Shown here in pieces: positions 53,004 to 61,800 of a stretch of 64,000 nucleotides of DNA. This DNA comes from JBBQWR01 sp038210495. Lineage in GTDB: Bacteria > Planctomycetota > Planctomycetia > Pirellulales > DATAWG01. Where the stretch lies: assembly GCA_038210495.1 (NCBI GenBank), contig JBBQWR010000002.1, positions 62,001 to 126,000 on the forward strand, given 5' to 3'. A model generated the notes under the pieces. That model saw only the letters and a list, made by a program, of their open reading frames with translations. It was not told where the DNA came from and did not search any database. The translations under genes were made by a program, and so were the position numbers. How positions within the stretch are numbered: position 1 is the stretch's first letter; every line of letters begins with the position of its first letter.

Positions 53004-53038
53004 TGATCGGCGCGCTGACGCCGACGAACTCGCGATAC

Positions 53039-53102
53039 TAACCCGAAGCGTCAGCGAGGCAGCGCGATAAGATCCACGAGTCCTCGCTTACGCTTCGGGT
53101 TG
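53039..53102. terminator. Hairpin repeat after TlpA-fusion gene
   Basis: AACCCGAAGCGTCAGCGAGG and CCTCGCTTACGCTTCGGGTT are near-perfect inverted arms around a roughly 24-nt spacer. It begins 36 nt after the gene stop. The words are typical of dispersed GC-rich planctomycete repeats, so it may be mobile as well as terminating transcription. Confidence 0.6.
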
Positions 53103-53260
53103 GTAGGATGTCGCCGATCGATCTGGCTTCGCAAAACCAGGTTTGCTACACTCCCGCCGCTTTCGGGGCTGCCGTTCGGCAATTGATTGCCTCACCGATG
53201 TCGTTGCCGCGATTCATTTCAGCAATTCATTTCTCCTTGCACACTCGGGCAGGATTCGCC

Positions 53261-54448
53261 ATGAAAATGCGCAATTGCTTCGCCTCGTTCATCGGATTGT
53301 CGCTGGTCCTCGCGATCGGCTGGTCGACCGGACTCATCGCTGAGCGGGCCGCCCTCGCCGCGCCGTGGCAGATGATCACGTTCAAGAAGATCGACGCCGA
53401 ACCGAGTAAAACTTATTCGCTCGCCGAGTCGAATGGTCCGTGGATGATCATGGTTACGACGTTTCGCGACAAACAAGCGGAGCAGCAGGCCCATCAATTG
53501 GTTTACGAGCTTCGCAAACAGTACAAGCTCAATGCCTTCATGCATAAGCAATCGTACGATTTCACGAACAAGGTCGTCGGCAACGGCTTCAACCCCGACG
53601 GCACGCCAAGAAAGATGAATTATTTCAACAAGGAAAAAATCGATGAGTTCGCGGTGCTCGTCGGCGATTTCCGGAGCGTCGACGACGCAGAGGGGCGCAA
53701 GACGCTAGCGATGCTCAAGGCGGCCGAACCGGATTGCATGAAATCGGCCAGCGGAAAAGCGGCCGATAACTCGTTTGTCAAGCTGCGCCGCGAGGCGGAA
53801 GAGATGTTCACGGGCGCCGCCGCCAAGACACACGGCCCCTTGGCGGGCGCCTTCATGACAACCAACCCGCTGTTGCCCAAGGACTATTACGTCTCCAAAG
53901 GCATCGATCAATTCGTGGTCGATATGAACAAGGGCATCGAGCATAGCCTGCTCGATTGCAAGGGCCGCTATACGGTCAAGATCGCCACGTTCACCGGACA
54001 TGTCGAAATCAACCAGCGCAAGATTCAGGAACTCGAAAAGCCGGGCCACAACGAATCGGGCAAAGACGACGATCCGCTCGTGTTGGCATATAAGAAAGCC
54101 CATGCGATCACCGAAGATTTGCGGAAAAAGGGAATCGAGGCCTATGAATTTCACGATCGGTATTCGAGCATCGTGACCATCGGCAGCTTCAATTCAGTCG
54201 GCAATCCTCGGGCCGACGGCAAGACGGAAATCAATCCGCAAATCTATGAGATCATGAAAAAGTACGGCCCGGATCCGAAGACCCTCGCCTCGAGCCAAGC
54301 CGCGTCCGAACAGATCAACGCCAAAACGATGTCGGTCACGATCGATAGGAAGTCCCATGTCGTGATGCTCGACGTCCAGCCGATGCCCGTGGAAGTTCCC
54401 CAGCGCTCGATCGGCGCCGATTATCAGCAGACGACCATGATGCGTTAG
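53261..54448 (+). CDS. Secreted SPOR-like protein of unknown function
   Basis: The 395-residue product starts at ATG 53261 (GGCAGGATTCGCC upstream), after which MRNCFASFIGLSLVLAIGW is a signal peptide. The mature part begins with PWQMITFKKIDAEPS. It has two similar segments, WMIMVTTFRDKQAEQQAHQL near residue 65 and YTVKIATFTGHVEINQRKIQ near residue 245, each resembling an SPOR peptidoglycan-binding repeat (VxxxTFxxxxxAxxLxxxLR). A second EDLRKKGIEAYEFHDRYSSIVTIGSFNSVG-like motif supports this. The role is unknown; binding to cell-wall glycan is inferred. Confidence 0.7.
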   Translation: MKMRNCFASFIGLSLVLAIGWSTGLIAERAALAAPWQMITFKKIDAEPSKTYSLAESNGPWMIMVTTFRDKQAEQQAHQLVYELRKQYKLNAFMHKQSYDFTNKVVGNGFNPDGTPRKMNYFNKEKIDEFAVLVGDFRSVDDAEGRKTLAMLKAAEPDCMKSASGKAADNSFVKLRREAEEMFTGAAAKTHGPLAGAFMTTNPLLPKDYYVSKGIDQFVVDMNKGIEHSLLDCKGRYTVKIATFTGHVEINQRKIQELEKPGHNESGKDDDPLVLAYKKAHAITEDLRKKGIEAYEFHDRYSSIVTIGSFNSVGNPRADGKTEINPQIYEIMKKYGPDPKTLASSQAASEQINAKTMSVTIDRKSHVVMLDVQPMPVEVPQRSIGADYQQTTMMR

Positions 54449-54484
54449 TTTCGAGCTGAGGTAGGCCAGGCCGAAGGCTCGGCC

Positions 54485-54647
54485 ACATAGCCGCGGCATC
54501 CTGCTGCGTGGTATCGAGCTGTTACCGCGGAGCAGAGGTATCGCCGTGGGCGACCTCCAATCTCCCACTGTCGTCGTGCGCTGGGTGCCAATAACTCAAA
54601 GGCAATCCGTGTACTGCGCAGCAGGATGCCGCGGCTATGTGTCGCCG
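54485..54647. repeat. Dispersed repeat R3, copy 4 (inverted pair)
   Basis: ACATAGCCGCGGCATCCTGC at the left and GCAGGATGCCGCGGCTATGT at the right are inverted copies about 110 nt apart. The right half (from 54554) aligns with 43158-43249 over about 92 bp. The element fills most of the spacer before rdgB. Confidence 0.8.
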
Positions 54648-54663
54648 CTTCGCGGCTCCCGCC

Positions 54664-54691
54664 CCGCCACTCGCCACTCGCCACTCGCTTT
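54664..54691 (+). repeat. Repeat tract R5, copy 2
   Basis: CGCCACTCGCCACTCGCCAC and following bases lie 15 nt before the rdgB start, like the tract before the YbjQ-family gene. Confidence 0.65.
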
Positions 54692-54706
54692 GCTAGACTC
54701 GGCGCC

Positions 54707-55324
54707 ATGCCGACTTTGGTGCTAGGAACGCGGAATCGCAAGAAGGGGATCGAGCTGGCCGAGCTACTCGAGCCCTGGGGATTCCATTTGCAAACGCTCG
54801 CCGATTGGCCCGACGCGATTGACGTCGAAGAGACCGGCGACACGTTTGCCGCCAACGCGGCGCTCAAAGCGTGCGAGCAAGCCAAACATTTGGGCCGCTG
54901 GGTGCTCGGCGAGGACAGCGGCCTGGTCGTTGACGCGTTAGGCGGCGAGCCGGGAGTGTACTCGGCTCGATTCTCCGGCCTGGGCGCCACCGACGAAAAA
55001 AACAACCAATTGCTGCTCGAGCGTTTGAGCGCGACGCCGCTCGAAAAGCGCATGGCCCACTATGTGTGTCATGCCGTGCTATCCGACGCGCAGGGAACTA
55101 TCCGGGCCGAGGCCAATGGCCAGTGTCACGGCCGGATGCGCGCCGAGCCGGCCGGGAACGCGGGGTTCGGTTACGATCCGCTGTTCGAAGTGATCGAGTA
55201 TCACCGCACGTTTGGCGAGCTGGGCGCCACGACGAAAGCTTGTCTAAGCCACCGCGCTCGCGCGATTCGCGCGCTAATCCCCGCGATGATTCGCCTCGCC
55301 GATTCGAGCGCATGGTCCTCGTAG
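54707..55324 (+). CDS. rdgB: Non-canonical purine NTP pyrophosphatase
   Basis: The 205-residue enzyme of the HAM1/RdgB family hydrolyses ITP, dITP and XTP to protect nucleic acids. TLVLGTRNRKKGIELAELL at the N terminus, GDTFAANAALKA, GEDSGLVVDALGGEPGVYSAR and AGFGYDPLFEV-IEYHRTF are the standard motifs. The ATG at 54707 matches the family; the longer in-frame start would translate repeat R5. It is probably transcribed alone. Confidence 0.95.
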   Translation: MPTLVLGTRNRKKGIELAELLEPWGFHLQTLADWPDAIDVEETGDTFAANAALKACEQAKHLGRWVLGEDSGLVVDALGGEPGVYSARFSGLGATDEKNNQLLLERLSATPLEKRMAHYVCHAVLSDAQGTIRAEANGQCHGRMRAEPAGNAGFGYDPLFEVIEYHRTFGELGATTKACLSHRARAIRALIPAMIRLADSSAWSS

Positions 55325-55576
55325 ACAAGCGGACGGGCGTCATCTAGTCCATGTTGCAAAAGCATCATACTAAACGGGGCGGATTGAACCGGCGGAGCAA
55401 GATAGGGCGGTTGCGCAATGCGCTGGCCGCCCGCCCGCTGCCGTTTTGCCAATTCAATCCGACCAATCTCTCTTGACCGAAAAAACCGATAATGAGAGAA
55501 GAAGTCGGGCCGCGCTGCCGGCGGGTTCGCATCGTGCGAATGGCGACGCGGTTGACTATAAACAGAGGACGGTAGC

Positions 55577-56200
55577 ATGAGGCGCATGACGACTCGAGGG
55601 CTCGCGGTGGCGGTCTTGTCGCTGGCCATGACCGGTTGCCAATCGGCGTCGACGGCCGATCAAGGCGCCCTGTTCGGCGGCGCCACCGGCGCGGTGCTGG
55701 GCGGAATCGTCGGGCATCAATTTCATAATACCGGAGCGGGCGCGGTCATTGGCGCCGGCGCGGGCGCTCTGACGGGCGCCGTGGTGGGCAATAAGATCGA
55801 CGAGGGCGAGGCCCGAAATCGAGCGCTCATCGAGCAGCGGCTCGGCCGACCCGTGGGACCCGGCGCCGTGTCGATCGACGATGTGATTCAAATGACCCGG
55901 GCCGGCGTCAACGAGCAGGTGATCGTCAGTCACGTCAACAACAACGGCGTGAACCGGCCCCTGACGACGGCGGATATTACCTACCTGACGCAAAACGCCG
56001 TCAGTCCGCGCGTGATTCAAGCGATGCAAACACCGGTCCGGGTGGCGCAGCCCATCGTGGTGCAACAGGCGCCGCCGGTGATCGTCGAAGAGCCCTATTA
56101 CGATCCCTATTGGGGCCCACGATATTACCGGCCGTATCCCTATTACGGCCACGGTTATTATCGTCGCCCGGGCGTATCGGTCGGCATCGGCATTCCGTGA
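55577..56200 (+). CDS. Glycine-zipper lipoprotein
   Basis: The 207-residue product has a signal peptide with lipobox LAMTGC (Cys at about 21), then a glycine-zipper two-helix region with GATGAVLGGIVGHQF and GAVIGAGAGALTGAVVGNKI, and a C-terminal Tyr/Pro-rich tail (YYDPYWGPRYYRPYPYYGHG). Glycine-zipper proteins are outer-envelope anchors, with OmpA-like or stress-related members. The segment SIDDVIQMTRAGVNEQVIV resembles a short helical domain seen in planctomycete paralogues. A leader of about 250 nt precedes it. Confidence 0.85.
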   Translation: MRRMTTRGLAVAVLSLAMTGCQSASTADQGALFGGATGAVLGGIVGHQFHNTGAGAVIGAGAGALTGAVVGNKIDEGEARNRALIEQRLGRPVGPGAVSIDDVIQMTRAGVNEQVIVSHVNNNGVNRPLTTADITYLTQNAVSPRVIQAMQTPVRVAQPIVVQQAPPVIVEEPYYDPYWGPRYYRPYPYYGHGYYRRPGVSVGIGIP

Positions 56201-56231
56201 TGCGCCGATGGCGCCCTTATGGGTAAGTTCA

Positions 56232-56652
56232 TAAAGCGTCGTCAAAAGTGCCTTGACCTTCGCCTCGATTAGGTCTCGTACTTTGCGAAACTCGGCCGGC
56301 AACATCTCGCGGGGATCCGGGATTTGCCATTCGTCCCGCCAAGCGGCGCGAATCAGAGGGCAGGCGTCACCGCAGCCGATTGTGGCCGCGATGTCGATTT
56401 CCTGCCCCTTGAAGTCTTCCAGTCGCGTTCATGCGTGCCCGGTTAAGTTGTAGCCGACCTCAGCCATCGCGCGATCGCTTTTGGATTCACCAAGCCGGAA
56501 GGCCGCGATCCAGCGCTGTAGGCTTCAACTATTCCAGCACCATGCCGTCGGGCGAACGCTTCGGCCATTTGGCTTCGGTTGGAATTTTCGACGCAAACGA
56601 AGATGATATTTTTCAAGCGCAAGCCTCGCGGCAGCCAGGCGCTTGCACGCAT
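56232..56652 (-). pseudogene. arsC: arsC-type arsenate reductase pseudogene
   Basis: Read on the minus strand from ATG 56652, the frame gives KNIIFVCVENSNRSQMAEAF, the P-loop of thioredoxin-coupled arsenate reductases/LMW phosphatases, then AYSAGSRPSGLVNPKAIA. Here the frame shifts near 56464. In another frame it continues AMAEVGYNLTGHA, an internal TGA, and TRLEDFKGQEIDIA, TIGCGDACPLIRAAWRDEW, IPDPREMLPAEFRKV and VRDLIEAKVKALL. The order and residues match ArsC from end to end. One frameshift and one premature stop, and no proper stop at the end, make a functional product unlikely. Confidence 0.85.
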
Positions 56653-57001
56653 CGGCAGACCAACACGCTCGCGCAGGTCCCGAGCACGGGAGCGGCAGTG
56701 CGTGGCCGAATCCTTGCGTCACCGACCTCGCCGCCCGGCCCCCCCGGACCGGGCCACGGAAATGGCCTGCTTCGCTCCGGCTCGCTAGCGCTCGCCTCCG
56801 CTGCGCATGCCATTTCCGTTTGTACTTAATACCTAACAAGACCGGGGCATTTCTAATGGCGGAAAACAGGGGACATTTCTAATGGTTGACGACCACGCGC
56901 ACTGCGGGCGATCATATCCGTCAGGGACGCGAACCGATACAATAACGTCGTTCATTCCAGTTCGCATTGATGCCTGGCCGTGAGAGAGAAGCCGTGAACG
57001 C
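56653..57001. other. Region between arsC pseudogene and hybrid sensor kinase gene
   Basis: This holds the left flanking repeat (56773-56893). Part of it is a palindrome: CGGAAATGGC at 56757-56766 and GCCATTTCCG at 56809-56818. No gene is supported. The last 110 bp before the GTG start of the kinase carry its probable promoter. Confidence 0.5.
56773..56893 (+). repeat. Flanking direct repeat, left copy
   Basis: This 121-bp sequence includes ACTTAATACCTAACAAGAC, GGGGCATTTCT and a near repeat GGGGACATTTCTAA, ending GTTGACGAC. It is identical to 61575-61695 at 114 of 121 positions without gaps. Only this copy has the left palindrome arm. The paired ACATTTCT words resemble insertion-sequence ends, but no family was assigned. 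Confidence 0.85.
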
Positions 57002-60000
57002 GTGAGTACCAACACCAACGATCGACTTCCAGAATCGCCCGAGATAGCGGACGATGTCGTGGTTGAACCCGACGAGCCGAGAAGTGGCGCGTCGTTCCCG
57101 ATTGTCGGTGTCGGCGCCTCGGCTGGCGGACTGGAGGCGTTTACGCAGTTGCTGAAGGCGCTACCCGCCGATACCGGCATGGCATTCGTTCTCGTGCAGC
57201 ACCTCGCCCCGACGCACGCCAGCGCACTCGCAGAAATCCTGGGCCGAGCGACGAAGATGCCGGTCATGGAGGTCCGGGACGAGCCGGAGGTCGAATCGAA
57301 CCACGTTTACGTTATCCCGCCCGACCGTAGCATGATCTTTGATCGCGGGGCATTGCACCTGCTGCCGCGCGAGGGGCGCGGCGCCCACCATCCGGTGAAT
57401 CAATTCTTCCGTTCGCTCGCACACGAGCACCGGCACCGGGCCATTGGCGTAGTGCTCTCCGGCACCGCCACAGATGGCACCATCGGGCTCGAAGAGATCA
57501 AGGCCGAAGGCGGCATCACTTTCGCGCAGGACGCCACGGCCCAACACGAGGGGATGCCGCACAGCGCCATTGCCTCTGGGTGCGTGGACTTCGTTCTATC
57601 CCCCGTCGAAATCGCCCGTGAGATCGTCCGCATTGGCCAGCATCCTTATGTCGTGCCGGCGACGGAGGCCGACGACGCGGAAGAGAAGCGGAAACTGGCC
57701 GAGGTCTTGCAGCTGCTCCATCACGCGACGGGGGTCGATTTCAGCGGCTACAAATTCAACACGCTCTATCGGCGCGTCACCCGCCGCATGATCTCTCAGA
57801 GGATGGAGAGTCTGGCCGATTACGTGCAATTTTTGCGGGAAACGCCTGCGGAAGCGGAGGCGCTTTACCAGGACATCCTCATTAGCGTCACCAGCTTCTT
57901 CCGTGACAACGAATCCTTTGAGGCGCTCAAGACAACAGCGTTTCCTCGCCTGCTCAAGGAACGGTCGCGGCACGACCCGGTGCGGATCTGGACGCTCGGC
58001 TGCTCGACCGGGCAGGAGGCGTATTCTATCGCCATGGCCTTCACAGAGATTGCCGAGGCGGAAGGCAGCACCGTGCCGTTCCAACTCTTCGCCAGCGATT
58101 TGAATGCCACAGGCATCGAGAAGGCTCGGGCGGGTCTGTATCCGAAGGACATCAACCAGGATGTCTCGCCAGAACGGCTGCGGCGGTTCTTCACCGAGGT
58201 TGATGGCCACTACCGCATCACGAAGTCGATCCGCGATGCCTGCGTCTTCTCGCGACACAACGTACTGGCTGACCCTCCGTTCTCCCGCATCGATTTGATT
58301 AGCTGCCGCAATTTGCTCATTTACCTGGAGCCGGTCCTGCAGCAGCGAATCATGCCGACGCTGCACTACGCCCTCAAGCCGACCGGCTGCTTGTGGCTGG
58401 GTGGTTCGGAGACAATTGGCGGTTACCGAAACTTATTTGAAGCGGAGGACGCCAGGCACAAAATCTACTCCAAGAAGCTCGGGTCCGGCTCGTTGCCCGG
58501 CGGCTTCCCGGTGCGGCACAGCGGCGTATTGCACGTTCCGTTCGTGCCGATCATGGTACGGCCGAGCGATGGCGCGGACTTGCCGCGCGAGGCGGACCGC
58601 GTGCTCCTGTCCAAGTTCGCCCCGCCGGGCGTGCTCGTGAACGCGGACTTGGACATCCTTCAATACCGCGGCGACACCAGTCGTTACCTGGCGCCGGCGC
58701 CGGGTAAAGCGAGTCTGAACCTGCTGAAAATGCTCCGCGAAGGGCTGCTGGTCACCGTGCGAGCCGCCACCGTCCGCGCTGGCAAGGATAAGGTTCCGGT
58801 GCGGGAAGAGGGCTTACGGATCAAATCCGATAGTGGTTACCGCGAGGTCGCCCTCGAAGTGATTCCGCTCAAGGGGATTAAGGACGGTGGGTTCCTGATT
58901 CTGTTCGAGGAACCCGGAACGGCCCGCCTGGCATCGCTCCCGGCGCCCGAACCGCTCGCTACCGACGATGACAACGCCCGGCTGCAACAGGATCTGGTTG
59001 CCACCCGTGAGTATCTGCAAGCGGTGATCGAGGAGCAGGAGGCTGCCAACGAGGAACTCCAATCTGCGAATGAGGAGGTCCAGTCGGCGAATGAGGAATT
59101 GCAAAGCACGAATGAAGAGCTTGAGACCTCCAAGGAAGAAATCCAGTCGAGCAATGAGGAACTGGCCACCGTCAATGACGAACTGGACAACCGGAACGCC
59201 GAACTGCATCGGGTCAACAACGACCTCGTAAACGTCCTCAGCAGCGCTCAGATGCCGATGATCATCCTCGGGCCAGACTTCCGCATCCGGCGGTTCACGC
59301 CGATGGCGGAGAAACTGCTCAACCTGATCCCAAACGACATCGGCAGACCGATCGGCGATATCAAGCTCCACCTCGACGACGTCCCGGACTTGGAACCACT
59401 GCTCGCGGACGTGGTCGAAACGGTCAGCGCTCGGGAGTGCGAAGTACGCGACAAGCACGGCCGATGGTATTCGCTGCGTCTGCGGCCGTACCGGACTCTG
59501 GACAACAAGATCGACGGCGTGGTCCTGTTGCTGGTCGACGTGGACGCAATGAAGCGAGCCGAAGAGGTGACGGCCCAGCTGGGAGCCGTCGTCATCTCTT
59601 CAAAGAGCGCCATCATCAGCGAGGATCTGGACAACGTCATCACCAGTTGGAACAAGGCCGCGGAACAGCTCTTTGGGTACACTGCGGGAGAGGCCCTTGG
59701 AAAACCGGTAGCCATGCTGATGCCCGCAGACCGCATCAATGAGGGTGCAGGAATTCTGGATGGCATTCGGCGCGGCGAAACGATAGAGCATTACGAAACC
59801 GTGCGCCGCCACAAGGACGGCAGTCTCGCGGAGATCTCGCTGACTGTCTCGCCGATCAAGGACGCCGCCGGACACGTCATCGGAGCGACGCAAATCGCTC
59901 ACGACATTCGCGAGATCAAGCGCACGCGAGAGTCGCTGCGGGCGAGCGAAGACCGCTATCGCACCTTGTTCGACCTGGGTCCGGTGGCGATTTATTCTTG

Positions 60001-61465
60001 TGACGCTTCGGGTGTAATTCAGAATTTCAACCGCCGCGCTGCGGAATTGTGGGGCCGCGCCCCGGCAGCGGGAGACACCGACGAACGGTTCTGCGGCTCG
60101 TTCAAAATGCTCCGTCCGGATGGCAGTTCCATGCCGCACGATCAGTGTCCCATGTCTGAGGTGTTGCGCGGCGAAATACCCGAGGTGCTTGATGGCGAAG
60201 TGCTCATCGATCGGCCCGATGGCTCGCTAATCACCGTCATCGTCAATATTCGTCCGCTGAAGAACGAACGAGGAGAAATTACGGGAGCGATCAACTGCTT
60301 TTACGACGTTACGGATCGTAAGCTGCAAGAGAATGAAGTGCGGCGCTACGCCGCGGATCTGTTCGAGACGAACCGCCGCAAGACCGAGTTCCTGGCGATG
60401 CTGGCGCATGAACTCCGTAACCCCCTTGCGCCGATCCGCAACGCTGTGCAAGTTCTGCGGTTCCCCGGCGTCACGGGCGAGACCGTCGCTTCTGCATCCG
60501 AGATGATGGAACGCCAGGTCGGCCAGATGGTACGGCTGGTGGACGACCTGCTCGACGTGAGCCGCATCAGTCGGGGCAAGATCGAACTTCGAAAAGGCCC
60601 TATGGAATTGGGATCGGTCGTTTACCAAGCCGTAGAAGCGAGTCGCCCATTGTGCGAAAGCATGGACCATGAATTGATTGTCACCCTTCCTCCCACGCCA
60701 ATCTACCTGAACGCCGACCCGATGCGCGTGGCTCAGGTCATTGGCAATTTGCTAAACAATGCCTGCAAGTTCACCGACCGGGCCGGTCGTATTTCGCTTA
60801 TCGTCGAGCGTGAAGCCGACCAGGCCAAGATCCGAGTCTGTGACACAGGCGTCGGCATCGCCCTCGACAAGATTCCTCGCATCTTCGATATGTTCATGCA
60901 GGTCGACACTTCACTGGAACGTGCTGTTAGCGGGTTGGGCATCGGCCTCACGGTAGTGAAAAACTTGGTGGAGATGCACGACGGCACAGTGGAAGCCCAC
61001 AGTGAGGGCCTGGGTCAGGGGTGTGAGTTCGTGGTACGGCTGCCGTTATTGGTTAAGATGGCCGAACCGCCGCCAGTACAGGCGGTCAATGAACCAACGC
61101 CCGCGACCGCCCGGCGCATCCTCGTGGTCGATGACAACCGGGACTCGGCGACGTGGATGGCAATGCTGTTGAAGCTGGCCGGCAACGAGACACACACTGT
61201 CTACGACGGCCCTGAGGCTGTGGAAGCGGCCGCGACGTTTAAACCCGAAGTCGTGTTGCTCGATATCGGCCTACCAAAGTTGAACGGATACGAAGTTGCC
61301 CGGAAAATTCGGGAACAGCCTTGGGGCCAGGCCATGGTACTCATAGCGCTCACCGGCTGGGGCCAGGAGGAAGATCGTCAAAAGACCAAAGAGGCCGGGT
61401 TCAATACGCAATTGGTCAAACCGGTGAAACATTCCATTCTCATCAAGTTGTTGGCTGAGTTGTAG
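57002..61465 (+). CDS. CheB-CheR-PAS-histidine kinase-receiver hybrid sensor
   Basis: This 1487-residue cytoplasmic fusion starts at GTG 57002. Residues about 32-210 form a CheB methylesterase domain (IVGVGASAGGLEAF; GVVLSGTATDGTIGLE). About 223-485 is a CheR methyltransferase (WTLGCSTGQEAYSIAMAF; CRNLLIYLEPVLQ). A long coiled coil (about 658-741) of repeated ANEELQS units follows, then three PAS domains (about 742-1110), a HisKA domain with phospho-His about 1136 (MLAHELRNPLAPI), HATPase (NLLNNACKFTDRAG; DTGVGIALD; GLGIGLTVVKNL) and a receiver with phospho-Asp about 1421 (VVLLDIGLPKLNGYE). Such proteins integrate signals through CheB/CheR-like and PAS parts. It lies between near-identical direct repeats. 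Confidence 0.95.
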   Translation: MSTNTNDRLPESPEIADDVVVEPDEPRSGASFPIVGVGASAGGLEAFTQLLKALPADTGMAFVLVQHLAPTHASALAEILGRATKMPVMEVRDEPEVESNHVYVIPPDRSMIFDRGALHLLPREGRGAHHPVNQFFRSLAHEHRHRAIGVVLSGTATDGTIGLEEIKAEGGITFAQDATAQHEGMPHSAIASGCVDFVLSPVEIAREIVRIGQHPYVVPATEADDAEEKRKLAEVLQLLHHATGVDFSGYKFNTLYRRVTRRMISQRMESLADYVQFLRETPAEAEALYQDILISVTSFFRDNESFEALKTTAFPRLLKERSRHDPVRIWTLGCSTGQEAYSIAMAFTEIAEAEGSTVPFQLFASDLNATGIEKARAGLYPKDINQDVSPERLRRFFTEVDGHYRITKSIRDACVFSRHNVLADPPFSRIDLISCRNLLIYLEPVLQQRIMPTLHYALKPTGCLWLGGSETIGGYRNLFEAEDARHKIYSKKLGSGSLPGGFPVRHSGVLHVPFVPIMVRPSDGADLPREADRVLLSKFAPPGVLVNADLDILQYRGDTSRYLAPAPGKASLNLLKMLREGLLVTVRAATVRAGKDKVPVREEGLRIKSDSGYREVALEVIPLKGIKDGGFLILFEEPGTARLASLPAPEPLATDDDNARLQQDLVATREYLQAVIEEQEAANEELQSANEEVQSANEELQSTNEELETSKEEIQSSNEELATVNDELDNRNAELHRVNNDLVNVLSSAQMPMIILGPDFRIRRFTPMAEKLLNLIPNDIGRPIGDIKLHLDDVPDLEPLLADVVETVSARECEVRDKHGRWYSLRLRPYRTLDNKIDGVVLLLVDVDAMKRAEEVTAQLGAVVISSKSAIISEDLDNVITSWNKAAEQLFGYTAGEALGKPVAMLMPADRINEGAGILDGIRRGETIEHYETVRRHKDGSLAEISLTVSPIKDAAGHVIGATQIAHDIREIKRTRESLRASEDRYRTLFDLGPVAIYSCDASGVIQNFNRRAAELWGRAPAAGDTDERFCGSFKMLRPDGSSMPHDQCPMSEVLRGEIPEVLDGEVLIDRPDGSLITVIVNIRPLKNERGEITGAINCFYDVTDRKLQENEVRRYAADLFETNRRKTEFLAMLAHELRNPLAPIRNAVQVLRFPGVTGETVASASEMMERQVGQMVRLVDDLLDVSRISRGKIELRKGPMELGSVVYQAVEASRPLCESMDHELIVTLPPTPIYLNADPMRVAQVIGNLLNNACKFTDRAGRISLIVEREADQAKIRVCDTGVGIALDKIPRIFDMFMQVDTSLERAVSGLGIGLTVVKNLVEMHDGTVEAHSEGLGQGCEFVVRLPLLVKMAEPPPVQAVNEPTPATARRILVVDDNRDSATWMAMLLKLAGNETHTVYDGPEAVEAAATFKPEVVLLDIGLPKLNGYEVARKIREQPWGQAMVLIALTGWGQEEDRQKTKEAGFNTQLVKPVKHSILIKLLAEL

Positions 61466-61800
61466 CCAACGACGAAGGTTAGCTCCCCGTTCCCAAACCT
61501 AGCATGACGACAACGACAAGGAGTTCAACCGCCACGCAGACGCTCCCCTTTGTCGTGCGGGTACTAAACCGCACCGCTCCGGCTCGCTAGCGCTCGCCTC
61601 CGCTGCGCATGCCATTTCCGTTTGGACTTAATACCTAACAAGACTGGGGCATTTCTCATGGCGCAAAACAGGAGACATTTCTAAAAGTTGACGACAATAA
61701 TCAGAATACCGAATTAAGGCGATTGCTCGACCATTGCCACAGTTACGCGACCCCGCTTTTTCCGATAAGATAGGGGAAAGCGTTTCTACATCGGGTATTC
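61466..61800. other. Spacer after hybrid sensor with right flanking repeat
   Basis: Contains the right copy of the direct repeat (61575-61695) and the promoter region of the downstream gene. No coding sequence is supported. Confidence 0.5.
61575..61695 (+). repeat. Flanking direct repeat, right copy
   Basis: This 121-bp copy is 94% identical to 56773-56893 in the same orientation, from CGCTCCGGCTCGCTAGCGCT through GTTGACGAC. The palindrome partner (CGGAAATGGC) to its left is missing, so this copy is truncated relative to the left one. Confidence 0.85.

Noticed and set aside
53039..53102. Possible tRNA or small structured RNA
   Set aside because: The structure is a simple inverted repeat without cloverleaf or conserved tRNA signals.
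55556..56305. A 249-codon minus-strand frame opposite the glycine-zipper lipoprotein
   Set aside because: Only its first 25 or so residues are real (the C-terminal end of the arsC pseudogene); the rest is antisense shadow.
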